This document shows, in pieces, positions 47,126-57,884 of a stretch of 64,000 bases of DNA. A program made the position numbers and the translations under genes. The stretch comes from Lycorma delicatula (Eukaryota; Arthropoda; Insecta; Hemiptera; Fulgoridae). The notes under the pieces were generated by a model. That model had not been told where the DNA came from, ran no database searches, and saw nothing but the letters and a program-made list of their open reading frames with translations. Each line of letters opens with the position of its first letter. Position 1 is the stretch's first letter. Location of the stretch: positions 323,917,147 through 323,981,146 of the forward strand of contig NC_134455.1 of NCBI RefSeq assembly GCF_047948215.1. Reading direction: 5' to 3'.

Positions 47126-48762
47126 AATGCCTAGAGTTTGTTTAAATCATCCTAACCATTTTTGTAACGTATATGGTGAAGTGACGCTCAAGTCCGAAAA
47201 ACGAAACCTTACTCCATTAGTAAAAAAGAGTTACGAACTTTAATTTGGGTGTAAAGTCGGAGACCAAACAAAGGCCTGGGCCCCACATATCTATTGTTTA
47301 TCGTTTTCTAGGCTTCTCACTGCATGGAAAAATAGTACATGTCACTTGCTATTTGCTATCCCTATGATTTGGAGGGAACCCAAAGATCACTCTTCTGACT
47401 GTTATTTTTGCTTACAAACATTAAAGGGATTACGTCAAAATAAAAAAAAAAAAACAGTGGTGTACCCTAACTTGCAATCTGCAATGAGACCAGTCCCACA
47501 CTGCAAAGAATTGCCCAAACAAAAGCCTCCAGAAAATTGTGACATTAAATGAAGTGAGCTCAGAGTCTGGTGGCAGTAAGGAAGAAATAGAAACAGATTC
47601 TGGTGATACAACTTTTAAACAAAGCAGTTCATCTGAGCCTCATTTACTGACTCAAGAAAATCTTAATGATCTCATACGAGACTTTAAGTTATCCAAAAAA
47701 CAGTCTGAAATGCTTGCTTGCCGGCTAAAAGGATGGAATCTTCTTCAAAATTATTCAAAGATACGTCCATTCTCATGATATGTACATTCGTCATTCTGAA
47801 TTTTTCTGAAAAAAAAATGGCTTAGTGATTTGTAATGACATTTCTTCTCTTATGGAGACATTCTGTAATGAACATAACCCAACAGAATGGCGCATGTTCA
47901 CTGATTCCTCTAAAGTTAATTTAAAAACTGTTCTTCTGCATAATAGAAATAAATTCCCCAGGGAATTTATTGCCATTATGCAGTTATTGATTAACTGTGG
48001 CTCACTCTGCTAGTATGAAAAAGATATATGAACACTTTGCATTTATATTGGAAAAGCTTCAATATGCAATGCATGAATGGAATATTTGTAGTGATTTGAA
48101 GGTAACTGCACTTATTCTTGGTCTGCAATTTGATTACACAAAGTACTGTTGTTTTTTTATGAGTGGGGTAGTAGGGACAGAAAAAACCATTTCATTAGAA
48201 AAGAATGGCCTAATGTGTTCAGGAATTACTCATTCCTGAACAGAAAAATGTGAAATATGAGCAACTGTGTAATCCTAAAAATATGTCTCAACCTCCGTTA
48301 CATTTCAAACTAGGATTAACGAAGAATTTCGTGAAGGCTATGGATAATACTACTTGTTTCATGTACTTAAAACAGAAGTGTCCTAAAATTAGTGATGCAA
48401 AAATTAAAGAAGGAATGAATATTTGTGGGTCCACAGATACGATCACCAATGCATGATGAAACGTTTGAGGAACTATTGAATCCAATGGAGAAAACAGCTT
48501 ACCAAGCATTAAAAAATGTTACTCAGAGTTTTTTAGGAAATTGAAAGACGGAAAATTACCGTGATATTGTCAACGATCTTATAATATCTTTAAAATAATT
48601 TGAGTTGTAATATCTCCTTAAAAGTACACTCCTTTCCTGCACTCGCACCTAGATTTTTTCGGAAAATCTTGGCCCAGTGAGCGATGAGCACGGGAAACAC
48701 TTCCATCAGAAGATTTTAACTATACAAAAGAGGTATGAAACACGATAATCTTTTATTATGTA
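47126..48762 (+). pseudogene. frameshifted copy of an uncharacterised multicopy protein gene
   Basis: From the ATG at 47126 the pieces read MPRVCLNHPNHFCNVYGE, VTLKSEKRNLTPLVKKSY, FGCKVGDQTKAWAPHICC, LPFAIPMIWREPKDHSSDCY, then after shifts SEPHLLTQENLNDLIRDFKL and KKQSEMLACRLKGWNLL. Next are VICNDISSLMETFCNEHNPT, EWRMFTDSSKVNLKTVLLHN, YTKYCCFF, PPLHFKLGLTKNFVKAMDNT, FVGPQIR, and finally CTRT*IFSENLGPVSDEHGK then FHQKILTIQKRYET near 48750. I know this word pattern from a repetitive, uncharacterised protein family in insects (aphids and other Hemiptera) and cnidarians. Cys pairs near the N-terminus (HICCLSC, CYFC) suggest a zinc-binding domain; its role is not known to me. There are about ten frame breaks or stops and the last ~50 residues are missing at the start of the repeat at 48.8 kb. 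Confidence 0.75.
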
Positions 48763-48799
48763 ATTTAAGCAGCATCCCCGTTGTGTCTTCGCCCGCGCT

Positions 48800-49190
48800 A
48801 CATGGTTACTTGCATTTCCCGTCGCGGTCAATGTTTTTATCTTAAGTTCTTTAGTCAGGTAACCGAAGGCAGGTGCAGCCAGTCTCGTACATACACTAAC
48901 AGTGGCTGTGTTGGTGCGACATACACCGTTGCACTCCTTAAAAAATCGAAATTCAAAACACCGAAAATAGTTTTTAGATATTTTATTTACAAGCCTAGTA
49001 TAGTATAGTCGGAAACAAGGAAAATTTGCAATCATTTTTCGAATATTTTAATTTCCTCACCCCTTTCAAGCCCGAATTTTCGAAAAATCTATAAATTCGT
49101 TTTTAGATATTCACATGGTTACACGCACCAAAAGTCTAGTTGATATCTTCATTTGTTACCTAGATGTTAAAAAAAGAAAAAGTAGATTTC
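48800..49190 (-). repeat. inverted-repeat arm, left
   Basis: The complement matches 50440-50812. The clearest word is gtaaccgaaggcaggtgcag (48859-48878) against its inverse at 50762-50781, part of a 25-base block with one mismatch. A longer block (gaaaatttgcaatcattttt; ccctttcaagcccgaatttt; cgaaaaatctataaatt) lies at 49019-49097 against 50490-50570 inverted. No coding frame. Confidence 0.75.
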
Positions 49191-50439
49191 ATCGTTTTTC
49201 TATTGTAATCCTTTAAATTCCTTTAAAACAAAAAATCAAAAACCCCTTACTTACTGTGTACTTACATCGTAAGAAGATCGTATAAACAAATTTTCACCAA
49301 TTTATGTTTAGTAGTTTTTGCTGAGCATTGATTAAGAATCACTCACGACATGTTTTACGTGTAAAACAAGATGTAACTGCATAACAATCAATTTGAATTA
49401 TTCCTTTTAATAATGTTTTTTAAACTTACTCTGTATAAATATTTTTGGTTGAAAAATAAATAAAAATGAGAAAAAAAATCATTGAGGTGGGGCCCACCTC
49501 CCTACTTCACTGTTTACACTCCACCATTATCGTTATAGTTCAACCATAGTTACTATTATTATTCTTTTGAAGTTGCATAAAATTTTTTATTATTTTATAT
49601 TATTTTCTTCTCTCTATCTTACTTTTATAATTCCCGTTTTTCTTGATTTTAACTTAAAAGGTTTTACTGGTAATGTTCCTCTTATCTTCAAATTTCTGCT
49701 GTTTTTCTTTGTTTTTGTTTTTAATCTGTTTCTTTTCTGTGAATTTCTCCTTTTACAATTCTTCCTTTTTTTTTCTTTTTTTCTAATTTCGATTTTAAAT
49801 CGTCCTATGAGAGTATTGGTGGAGTAGTAGAAAATCAATCTGCACAATTCTAATAGTAGTTCCAATAGAAGTGAACTAAAAATAATATAACAGCTGTTTA
49901 GTTGTTAATTAAACAATGCTAACCGGTAAGTATAAATTGAAAAACATGATTATAGTTTAATATGGTCTCTCTATAAACATATTAACATTTAATATGTATA
50001 AAACGTTTACTTTAAATTTAAAACAAAACGCCTACTTCGATTGTTAAACAAACAAACATCAGTAGACACTGAGGGAATCTAAACTATTATATAAAGAGGA
50101 AGAGGATATTTTTGTTCGGGGTAAACAAAAAACTACCCGACCTATCGCTACTAAATTTTTACCCATGTTTCTTGGCATATCTGAAAAGATTTTTGAATAT
50201 ATTTCATCTTGAAAAATCTTTGAAATATATTTTTTATAGAGATTGCCGGTTGAAGCACATACTTTAATGAATTGTGAACTGTGAGTGTCTATCACTGTGT
50301 GAGCTGGGTTTGAACTGATTGATCATGACCTAAAAACCAATTTCTAGGTTTTTTTGAGTTTCATTCCGATTTTCAAGGGTTAAAGTTGAGTTTTGGATTT
50401 TTCTTGAAACCATGTAATTTTTTTAATTTCTCGGTAACA
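49191..50439. other. spacer between inverted arms, no gene seen
   Basis: A T-rich pyrimidine tract on the plus strand (about 49600-49790) creates an 86-codon hydrophobic pseudo-frame. A short near-palindrome gaggtggggcccacctc lies at about 49484-49500. No transposase or other gene is recognisable, so the inverted arms have no visible autonomous partner. Confidence 0.5.
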
Positions 50440-50812
50440 AATGAAGAAATCAACCTAATTTTTGGTGAGTGTAATCTTCATGTCAATGAACCAATTTATA
50501 GATTTTTGAAATTCGACCTTGAAAGGGGATGAAGAAAGGAAAAACTTTTGAACAATGATTGCAAATTTTCCCAATCCCGACTGCAGTAAACGAGATATTC
50601 AGTAGATTTGGGCTTGCAAATACTCTTCAGGTAAATATTTAAAAACCATTTTTGGTTTTTTTAATCCCGGTTTTTCTTTAAGGGTTCGAAGGTATACAGC
50701 GCTATGGCTCAACCACCATAACTACTGCCACTGTTATTGCCGTTATTGTATGTGTGACTGGCTGCACTTGCCTTCGGTTACTTTTTTATAAATATAAAAT
50801 AAAAAGATTGCT
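50440..50812 (+). repeat. inverted-repeat arm, right
   Basis: Inverted partner of 48800-49190. It carries gaacaatgattgcaaatttt, aatttatagatttttgaaat and actggctgcacttgccttcg. Overall the two arms are clearly homologous but diverged by substitutions and small indels, so they are not recent. Confidence 0.75.
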
Positions 50813-51939
50813 ATTGCTAAATGCAAGTAAATAACTATCATCATATTTACGATGAGTAAGATTAATATTTGTCTAAAAGAAAGACAAAGACAGTTTGAAT
50901 TTTACCCGATCAAACAGGCTCCCATCCATGAACAAAATTTCACAATTTGTCAACTTTTTCCAGTTTTAATTATTCTATTTTAGAAGAAACTTAATATTAC
51001 TTTTGATGTCATTTATCTTTCATTTTTCTTCTTTTAAATTAGGGTTCGTTTAATTATTCGTTCATTTTAATCTCATTTTGTTATTAAAATATATATTTTT
51101 TAGTTGTATTTCTTAACTAAACTTTATTATTAAGAAAAAAGGAGATTTTCATACAAATGTTGCCACATTATTTAACTTTTTAATCAGACCTTCGTTTAGT
51201 AATTTATTATTCTCCTAGCTCATCAAATCCATCCGTAATGAAAATATCTTTTATTTTTATGATAATTGAAAAAATTGAAGCAAAACACTTCGATAAGAGT
51301 AATGTAAATGAAAACACCATTAATGTTACAAGAAAGATCTAAAACGAACAAGTTCAAAAGATCAAACTTATAAAGGAAAATAATTTTCTGTAGTGGTTAT
51401 AAACAGGAAAGGTTTGAAAAATTATATCGCTATTGTATGGAGGTGAAAAAAATTACGAAAGATTATTAATGATTTTATGTATCACTTATTGAAGTTTGAA
51501 ATGATTTGAAAATCATTTTATTTTTTATTTTGTAAAAAAAAAACGTTTAATATATCTTAAAAAATAAAATGAAATTAATTTAGTAGCGGCCGATAAAAAT
51601 CGGCTACTTCATAACACATCCAACGTTACTCGTTCAAAGAATTCGACGTCGTGTGAATGTACCCGACTGAAGTATTAACTGTTCATCTAAAAATACCACA
51701 GGGAAGAGTAAAAGAACGAAAAGGGACATGCTTAGCTAAAAATTGAAACCTATGAAGGGTCGATTAGCTATCTTATTATATGATTAGCTGTCTTCACATA
51801 AGGTGACGGAAGCAGTTTTCTGGTCCTATATATTTAAAACTATTCAAGATGTAAGCTACATACATAACTAAGCACCAGACCAGTACATTAACTGACAAAG
51901 ATCTCATGTCTAGTGACAGAACCGTACGACGGAGCATAG
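50813..51939. other. AT-rich DNA, no gene seen
   Basis: No gene or repeat family was recognised. Confidence 0.6.
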
Positions 51940-51953
51940 TAATATTATTATTA
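51940..51953 (+). repeat. 14-bp target-site duplication, left
   Basis: taatattattatta is identical to 52345-52358. It is followed by a filler of AAT units before the LINE sequence starts. Confidence 0.7.
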
Positions 51954-51976
51954 ATTATAATAATAATAATAATCTA

Positions 51977-52344
51977 GCGGCAGATCGAGGATTACAAGAG
52001 GCAGCTCTCGGAACGCTGAGCCCACAAAGTGGTTACGACGATGACCGGAGCAGCTGGAAGAGTGTGGCCTGATTCGTCGGGAGCATTCTAAGGACGAAGA
52101 AGAGCAATCTGGATAGTCATGAGCCAGGTGAAAGTTAAGTAGCAGCCTTCTCAGGCTAGGATAGTAGGACTCGGCCTGAAGTAATGTGTTAAACGGTCCC
52201 AGGTCGAGTCCTGGTAGAAAGGGGGATGGTTTTAGTTGGTAGTCTGCTGATGGTCGCTGCATAAGACCCCTAATGGGAGCCCGACACTCCGTGCGAAAAT
52301 ACATTTCCACCTCTTTCCCCCCCCAAAAAAAAAATAAATAAAAA
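51977..52344 (+). mobile_element. R1-clade LINE, 3' end only
   Basis: The last ~70 codons of ORF2 and the 3' UTR of the element seen at 62890-64000. The coding remnant reads LAADRGLQEAALGTLSPQ, SSWKSVA*FVGSILRTKKSN and LDSHEPGES, against AEDRGTLEADHGALSPHN, GSWESVARFVGNILRAKKVD and LDSPEN in the intact copy. Its UTR shares taatgtgttaaacggtccca, tcgagtcctggtagaaaggg, atggttttagttggtagtct and gggagcccgacactccgtgc. It ends in accaccaccy-type C run then poly(A) at about 52325-52334. The copy is 5'-truncated and lies inside AAT/ATT microsatellite on both sides with a 14-bp direct repeat. Confidence 0.88.
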
Positions 52345-52358
52345 TAATATTATTATTA
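52345..52358 (+). repeat. 14-bp target-site duplication, right
   Basis: taatattattatta after the A-rich tail, identical to 51940-51953. Confidence 0.7.
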
Positions 52359-52359
52359 T

Positions 52360-53920
52360 AACTCCAATTATTATGAAGAATGAGAATTTTACATTCAGTT
52401 GAGAATATTTTTAAATTAAAAACAGGCAGAAATATTTTTTTCATTACATTCTGAATTTATAATATACTTCATCGATAGCAAGAGAGTAAATAAATAAAGC
52501 TTGTTTCTGATGAGTTTGAGAACCTGTTTCATATGAAAAATAGATGAAAATTTAGATAAAGAAAGAAGTGAATAACTCCGGAATAAAAAAATAAATTGAA
52601 GTTAGATTTTTTATAATAAGGTAATAGAGATTATTAAGAAAAAAATATAAATGGAATATTGACTGTCAACAATCCAATAATATGCCAAAATAATGGAATA
52701 TTGTGGCAGAGTACGGAACAAAAACGCGGGCATTTAAAGAAAAGCATTTTACCTACTATTTGTATTCTAAATTGGCTACCTTATACCTATTCTTGGTAGG
52801 CTTAGTAACTGTATTAGGAGTTTGTTGGAAGATTTATGTATAAAATAATAATATTGACAAATTACTTTAATATTTTTTAATGAAATTGTGTCGTAGAAGC
52901 AGTCGTGAGAATGTCTGTACAAATGGATTTTTTTTTTTATTCCTGTGCTTTCACAATTTTTATTAAGGCAGTATTTCATTTTTCTGCTAGCACATATTCA
53001 TATACCAGTTCAAATTATTGTATAAATAGAGAATACGAGTAAAGTGTATGCGTTATATAAAGAAATACAGTATGGTTTCAGATAACTTGTAGAGTATAAA
53101 TATCACAAGGGCATTAATTCAAAACAAATGTAAGATCATGAATTCAACATTTTCCAGTTATTGTATTAATCACTATATCGCGTAAAAATCAGCTATTTAT
53201 TTGTTTCGTTATTTCGATGAAGACCATTTATTTAACGAATCAGTAAATTTTAACTGCTTTAGAAAATATTTTTGCAATAATTGGATATTTCTTACGATTA
53301 AATATGCTCGTTACAGCCGAGGGCTCGGTACTTAGGAGTTGCCTCCTAGTAACCGTAAATTTTTACGCCATCATTATCTATTATAATACAAAAAAATATA
53401 TTGTATACCTAGAAGAAGCTGTTTTAAAATAAAATATCGATGTGTTTTGTATTATAGACTAACAAATAAAATTTAGATGTAGTACAAGTTTTAGACGGTA
53501 ATACGTTTTGCTTTTAACCAGAACTGTTAGCGTTCAATGAATTAATAAAAAAAAATTAATTAGTGAAAAAAAAAGGTAAATAAGTGTGCAGTAAAATTTA
53601 CTAAACTCATCGAGGAAAGTAACAAATGAACACCAAACAAAAATTTATATGTCACGTTTTTACGTACAAACAGTATTTATTAAATCTAAAAAATCATTCT
53701 AATCTAATTTTTCTTAATTTTAACAGAATACGTCAAAATTTAATTGTGAATGCAAACTAATTAGCCTTAAGATAAGCATTTATTTTTTGTTTGTTTAATA
53801 ATCTTATACCTATAATCATCAAAACGGTTTTATTTTATTCAATTACTCCACAACTTCATCACTTACATTATAGGTCTTATTTCATTCATAGACATTTAGG
53901 TCTTATAGGTCGTTAATTTC
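52360..53920. other. AT-rich DNA, no gene seen
   Basis: No gene was recognised. The left inverted terminus of the Tigger element should lie here or just left of 53930, but I could not find it. Confidence 0.5.
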
Positions 53921-54216
53921 TTAAAACACTCTTTGGCGTCAATCATTGATACGACTGGGAGAGTAGTAGATTAATATTCGTTTTCAGTTTCAGTTTCGCT
54001 ATCACCTGCACGACTATGAGTTACCTCAGTAATAATGTCTTCATCAGTCGGAATTTCTGTAATATGTACGTCGTCATCGGCTGATACATAGTCATCTATT
54101 AAATATTGTTGAAAGGCTGATTTTTTTTGTCAAGAGTTTGAATCCATTCTGAAAGTGGTATATCGTTTTCATCATGGTAATCGTTTGTCGAAATATGGCA
54201 TGAAACGAGATCGGAA

Positions 54217-54240
54217 TCCATGGGAAATTTTTCCCATGGA
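54217..54240. other. perfect 11-bp palindromic hairpin
   Basis: tccatgggaaa-tt-tttcccatgga, two 11-base inverted arms with a 2-base loop, lies 10 bases from the SINE end and at the edge of the deleted Tigger core. Confidence 0.8.
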
Positions 54241-54250
54241 AAAAATGACC

Positions 54251-54357
54251 TTTGTTTAACCTCCGGAACAACCGTTAGGTATTGCTTCAGAGGATAAGAT
54301 AAACGATGTGCAGCTTGTGTGAAAATGCCATGCCTGACCGGGATTTGAATCCGGGAC
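54251..54357 (-). mobile_element. short SINE (family A), 5'-truncated, inside Tigger
   Basis: Complement of the family A tail and B-box half. It matches 55011-55117 in inverted orientation at 106 of 107 positions. It stops inside the tRNA-like head (just after the B-box), so it is truncated at its 5' end. It sits where the Tigger catalytic core has been lost, and no clear target duplication borders it. Confidence 0.88.
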
Positions 54358-54958
54358 TTGGACCGGATCTTGACCTTTGACTGTTTCCCACCAATACATA
54401 TTTCCCCTTTACATTTAAAATTTTTGTCGGGGTTAATTTATAAAACAAGCCAGTTTCATTGGCTTTAAAAATGTCCTCTTCATTATAACCCGATTTAATA
54501 AGTAGCCAATTAAAATTCACCCAGTTGCTCACAATTGAACTGTCTACACTGTTAGCTTCCTCATTAATTTTTGAAAAACAATCTGATGTCTGTTTTTAAA
54601 AAGGTCTAACCATCCGTTACTAAAGAAATCTGCCGAGATTTACAGTGAATTTTCAGCCTGCATTTTTAAAATTGGCCACTGATAGGTACATTTTCACTTC
54701 TTTTACTTTAAACCATAATAAGAGGGCGCTATCTAAGTCGTCTTTGTCACATAGCCTGAGTTTTTTGCTTGCGTGTGATTGTTTTCCAAAGCACTAGTAA
54801 GTTTCTCGCGACTCTTCCATACTGTTGAAACTGTGGATGAAGAAAGTCCATGTTTTTTATAAACATCTGAATCGATAGGCCTCGTTCCAGTTCTTCGATA
54901 ATTTGGATTTTATCACTTACGGATAGTTATTTCTTCTTGCCGACCAACATCGATCATT

Positions 54959-55120
54959 GCCGGCCTTCGTGGCGCGAGTGGTAGCGTCACGGCCTTTCAT
55001 TCGGCCTTTAGTCCTGGATTCAAATCCCGGTCAGGCATGGCATTTTCACACAAGCTGCACATCGTTTATCTTATCCTCTGAAGCAATACCTAACGGTTGT
55101 TCCGGAGGTTAAACAAAGAC
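54959..55120 (+). mobile_element. short SINE (family A), full length
   Basis: Starts gccggccttcgtggcgcgag (A-box region), B-box ggattcaaatcccgg (55016-55030), ggcatggcattttcacacaa, and tail ctctgaagcaatacctaacg, gttgttccggaggttaaac-aaa. A 10-base direct repeat with one difference (atcgatcatt 54949-54958, attgatcatt 55121-55130) fits a target duplication. It inserted right at the Tigger start codon on the opposite strand. Confidence 0.88.
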
Positions 55121-55130
55121 ATTGATCATT

Positions 55131-55860
55131 ATAAATGAACCGGAGTTAATAGAATACACTTTTTTTAAAATGCACTGTACAGTTTTTGTTTTTAGCAAGA
55201 AACACTAAAATGAAAACACATTCACTGATGCGACTATAGCATTTACTGTACTGTATTTGGCTAGCTGGGTATCCGATCGATCACTTTAACGCAATACTGT
55301 TTGCTTAACTGATTATATGGTACAGCACTGTATTTTTAAATTGAAAATTATAACTAATGATTTACCGGTGGGGGTAGGACAGGTAAAATTTATCTTTAAC
55401 CACGCCCCTCTTCAGACTTTCACTTAAATCGTTTAAAATGTGTTAGAGTTCGATGAATCTATTTTGGCAGTTTTGACGGATCATTGTTTGGCCCCAGTCT
55501 TTCCTGGAATTTTTCAAACAAGAAAACCCGAGTAATTAAAATACTGCAACTACCAGCATTTGTAATACCGCAGTGGAACTTGTACTGTACGTACTGTACA
55601 ACGTCCTGCTCTTCATCCTTCTTCACCCTTTTCTTCACCCTTCAGAAAAATCCTTTTCTTCACCCTTCAGACCTGACCTGAACAAGCCTAAGATAAAATA
55701 TCACAACCTCTACGTATAAATCGTAAATGTATATTTCTTAAATGAAGAAATGGAATTTCCCTTGCGTTGAGATTATTTGGTTGTTATTTAACTTTTTGAA
55801 TTACAAAATTTAAAAAAATGAAATTTTACTCGTTACAACCAAGATATCGTTACAAGCGAG
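55131..55860. other. probable 5' region of the Tigger element
   Basis: It lies between the transposase start and the terminal inverted repeat at 55861-55885. No coding frame is seen. The tandem pyrimidine words cttcacccttttcttcaccc and cttttcttcacccttcagac (55618-55675) form a short imperfect repeat, and gtactgtacgtactgtac at about 55585-55602 is palindromic. Confidence 0.45.
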
Positions 55861-55885
55861 CTCGTTATTCGAAGGTTTTACACTG
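55840..55885 (-). repeat. Tigger terminal inverted repeat (one end)
   Basis: Read on the minus strand it starts cagtgtaaaaccttcgaata then acgagctcgcttgtaacga, the typical start of pogo/Tigger elements (CAGT...AAACC...CG...TAACGA). The adjacent ta at 55886-55887 would be the TA target. The partner end was not found to the left of the transposase. Confidence 0.7.
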
Positions 55886-55887
55886 TA

Positions 55888-57880
55888 TTTTTTATTTTTT
55901 TATTTCTTGAATTCCATTACAGGCATTATTATATTACTAACCGACAAAAGAAATTGTAGGACTTAATGTTATTTTACAAGTTGATGACCATTTTTATTTT
56001 TGCTGCATACAGCTACCCAGTTACACTGGTTTAATGGTCTTTCTGCTGTGTTTACGGATATCTGCAATAAAAGTTGTGAAAAGAATATGGAGTTAATAGT
56101 GGTGGCGCGGAGGGAAATGTTACATTTTAGTCTTTTGTTAATATTTTGTATGGTATTTTCATTGTGGACGATCTCATTGATAAATCTTTTAGTAAATTAA
56201 TTTTATTTAATTTATTGCATAATTCTGCACATTACTTGTTTAATTTATTGTTCTGAACTTTTAACCGACAACTGTATTAATATAAACGTACCGAAAATAC
56301 TCTTTCGTCTATACAAACTGGAAAACTGTGTGTATTTGAAGTTAAGTTTTAAAGTAGATATCAATTTGTTTACTCTAATCCACGATGTCGGCTTGTTTTA
56401 TTGGATTTTTCTTTAAAGATTTATCAGATTGTATTCTTTACAACTGTGCAGTGTTTTGCAGCTGAAAATAAATTTTGCGTATGTGCTATTTTTTAATTAA
56501 AACATCGATCAGATTAAGCTAAATAAATCTTGTTCATAGCAAACTTTTCGTTAGTTCATTTGCTACTATGATTGAGAACGTTTTAATTTTCAAAGTTCTA
56601 CAATTGTTTATTAAACCGCTAATTTGATTGTTCATATAAACATGTACGAAACTATTTTTGATTATTTCCTGTTAAATAACATAACATTCCGTCTAGGTAT
56701 TTCATTCAGGACCTTCATAACATAATAATAATTTAGAGAACTAATCAACTAATAATACTTTGTATTATTTACAAATTAAAGTGAATTGTTTCTAATTTAA
56801 TCCTGTAAGCTACAGTTATAGTAAGTAATGTTATATTATCCAGTATTCCGTTTGTAATCGGTGAGACAAAACAGAAATTTTTAACAATTTAGACTACTTT
56901 TGATTTTATTCACGACAATTTTGAATAAGTACACTTAGTTTGTGCTTTTATTTGACGATTTTTTATATGAAACGTTGCTGTTGTTTTCTTTATTCATCTT
57001 TATTCATGTTTGAAGTATACGAACACATGAATTCTCTTAAATGAAACCTCGTCGGCTTAACTTTAATGCGAATTTCTAAAAGCTCTAACTGTTACCCATC
57101 CCCGTTTCTTCCGCATTTCACAGGTTCAATATTATCCCTTCTCTTATTTTACCTCTTGTGAGATGACTATATGACTTCTGTTTACAGGAAATTTTAGTTA
57201 GATAAGATTACGCTGTCAAGTATGAATCACTTAGGCACTGGTGGGAGTAACGTAAGAAAATGGTAACGGATGAACAGTAATGCAAGATATAACATCAACT
57301 AAACTAAAGAGCATTAATATAAATTATAATTGGAATGCAAGTCGAGTAAAATTCGATAGTCAAAAAAAATTTGTGACAGTTTATTGACATTGTTAAGTAC
57401 AATTACTAAAATATTATTATCTCGAATTAGGAGGACAGATTTTTTTATTTACATCATTGCTATTACACAATAGATGTCATCAAAATATTGTGTGACTGTA
57501 ATGATGTCATAAAGTTTTTTACCTTTTTACAATTAAATCGATTATGTAATATTAGATCTTAGTCTCGTTATTCGGATAGCCTTTGTTATCTAACAATTAG
57601 TTATTTATTTTTACAAACTGATATTTTAAAAAATAATAAATTTTGGGAATGTTACAAAAAATATTTAGAGTGAAGCTGATTACAAAAATGCTGGGAAACT
57701 GATTGAATAAAATTCCTTTATTATACAGTATTTAAAAATTAGATTTTACATGCTGGATTTGCAACGAACCTTAACATACGGATAAACAAGAAAACGTCTA
57801 CTACGTGTTTCTACTATAATTGTTATTTTAAACTAACCTTAAGACGAACATGCGTTACATCAGAGTCTAAGATTGATGCA
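55888..57880. other. AT-rich DNA, no gene seen
   Basis: No gene or repeat family was recognised. Confidence 0.6.
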
Positions 57881-57884
57881 CTCC

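Larger units (their letters stand above)
53930..54950 (-). pseudogene. Tigger/pogo-like (jerky/CENP-B type) transposase
   Basis: Minus-strand translation from 54949: MLVGKKK*LSVSDKIQIIEE (N-terminal CENP-B type HTH), then in a shifted frame DSDVYKKHGLSSSTVSTVWK and SREKLTSALENNHTQAKKL, LDSALLLWFKVKEV. Then INEEANSVDSSIVSNWVNFN and GYNEEDIFKANETGLFYKLT, the start of the DDE domain with the family's DIFNADETGLFYKL motif (first Asp present as N: KANETG). The protein breaks off near GGKQSKVKIR at about 54360, where a SINE begins. After the SINE only the acidic C-terminus is found (DSDLVSCHISTNDYHDENDI, PLSEWIQTL, DDYVSADDDVHITEI, EVTHSRAGDSETETENEY). The central catalytic core, roughly 150 residues, is missing. 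Tigger elements cut and paste at TA sites. This one is dead. Confidence 0.82.

Noticed and set aside
49567..49865. Overlapping 83-86 codon frames on both strands
   Set aside because: They arise from a pyrimidine-rich tract (poly-Phe/Leu on one strand, poly-Lys/Arg on the other).
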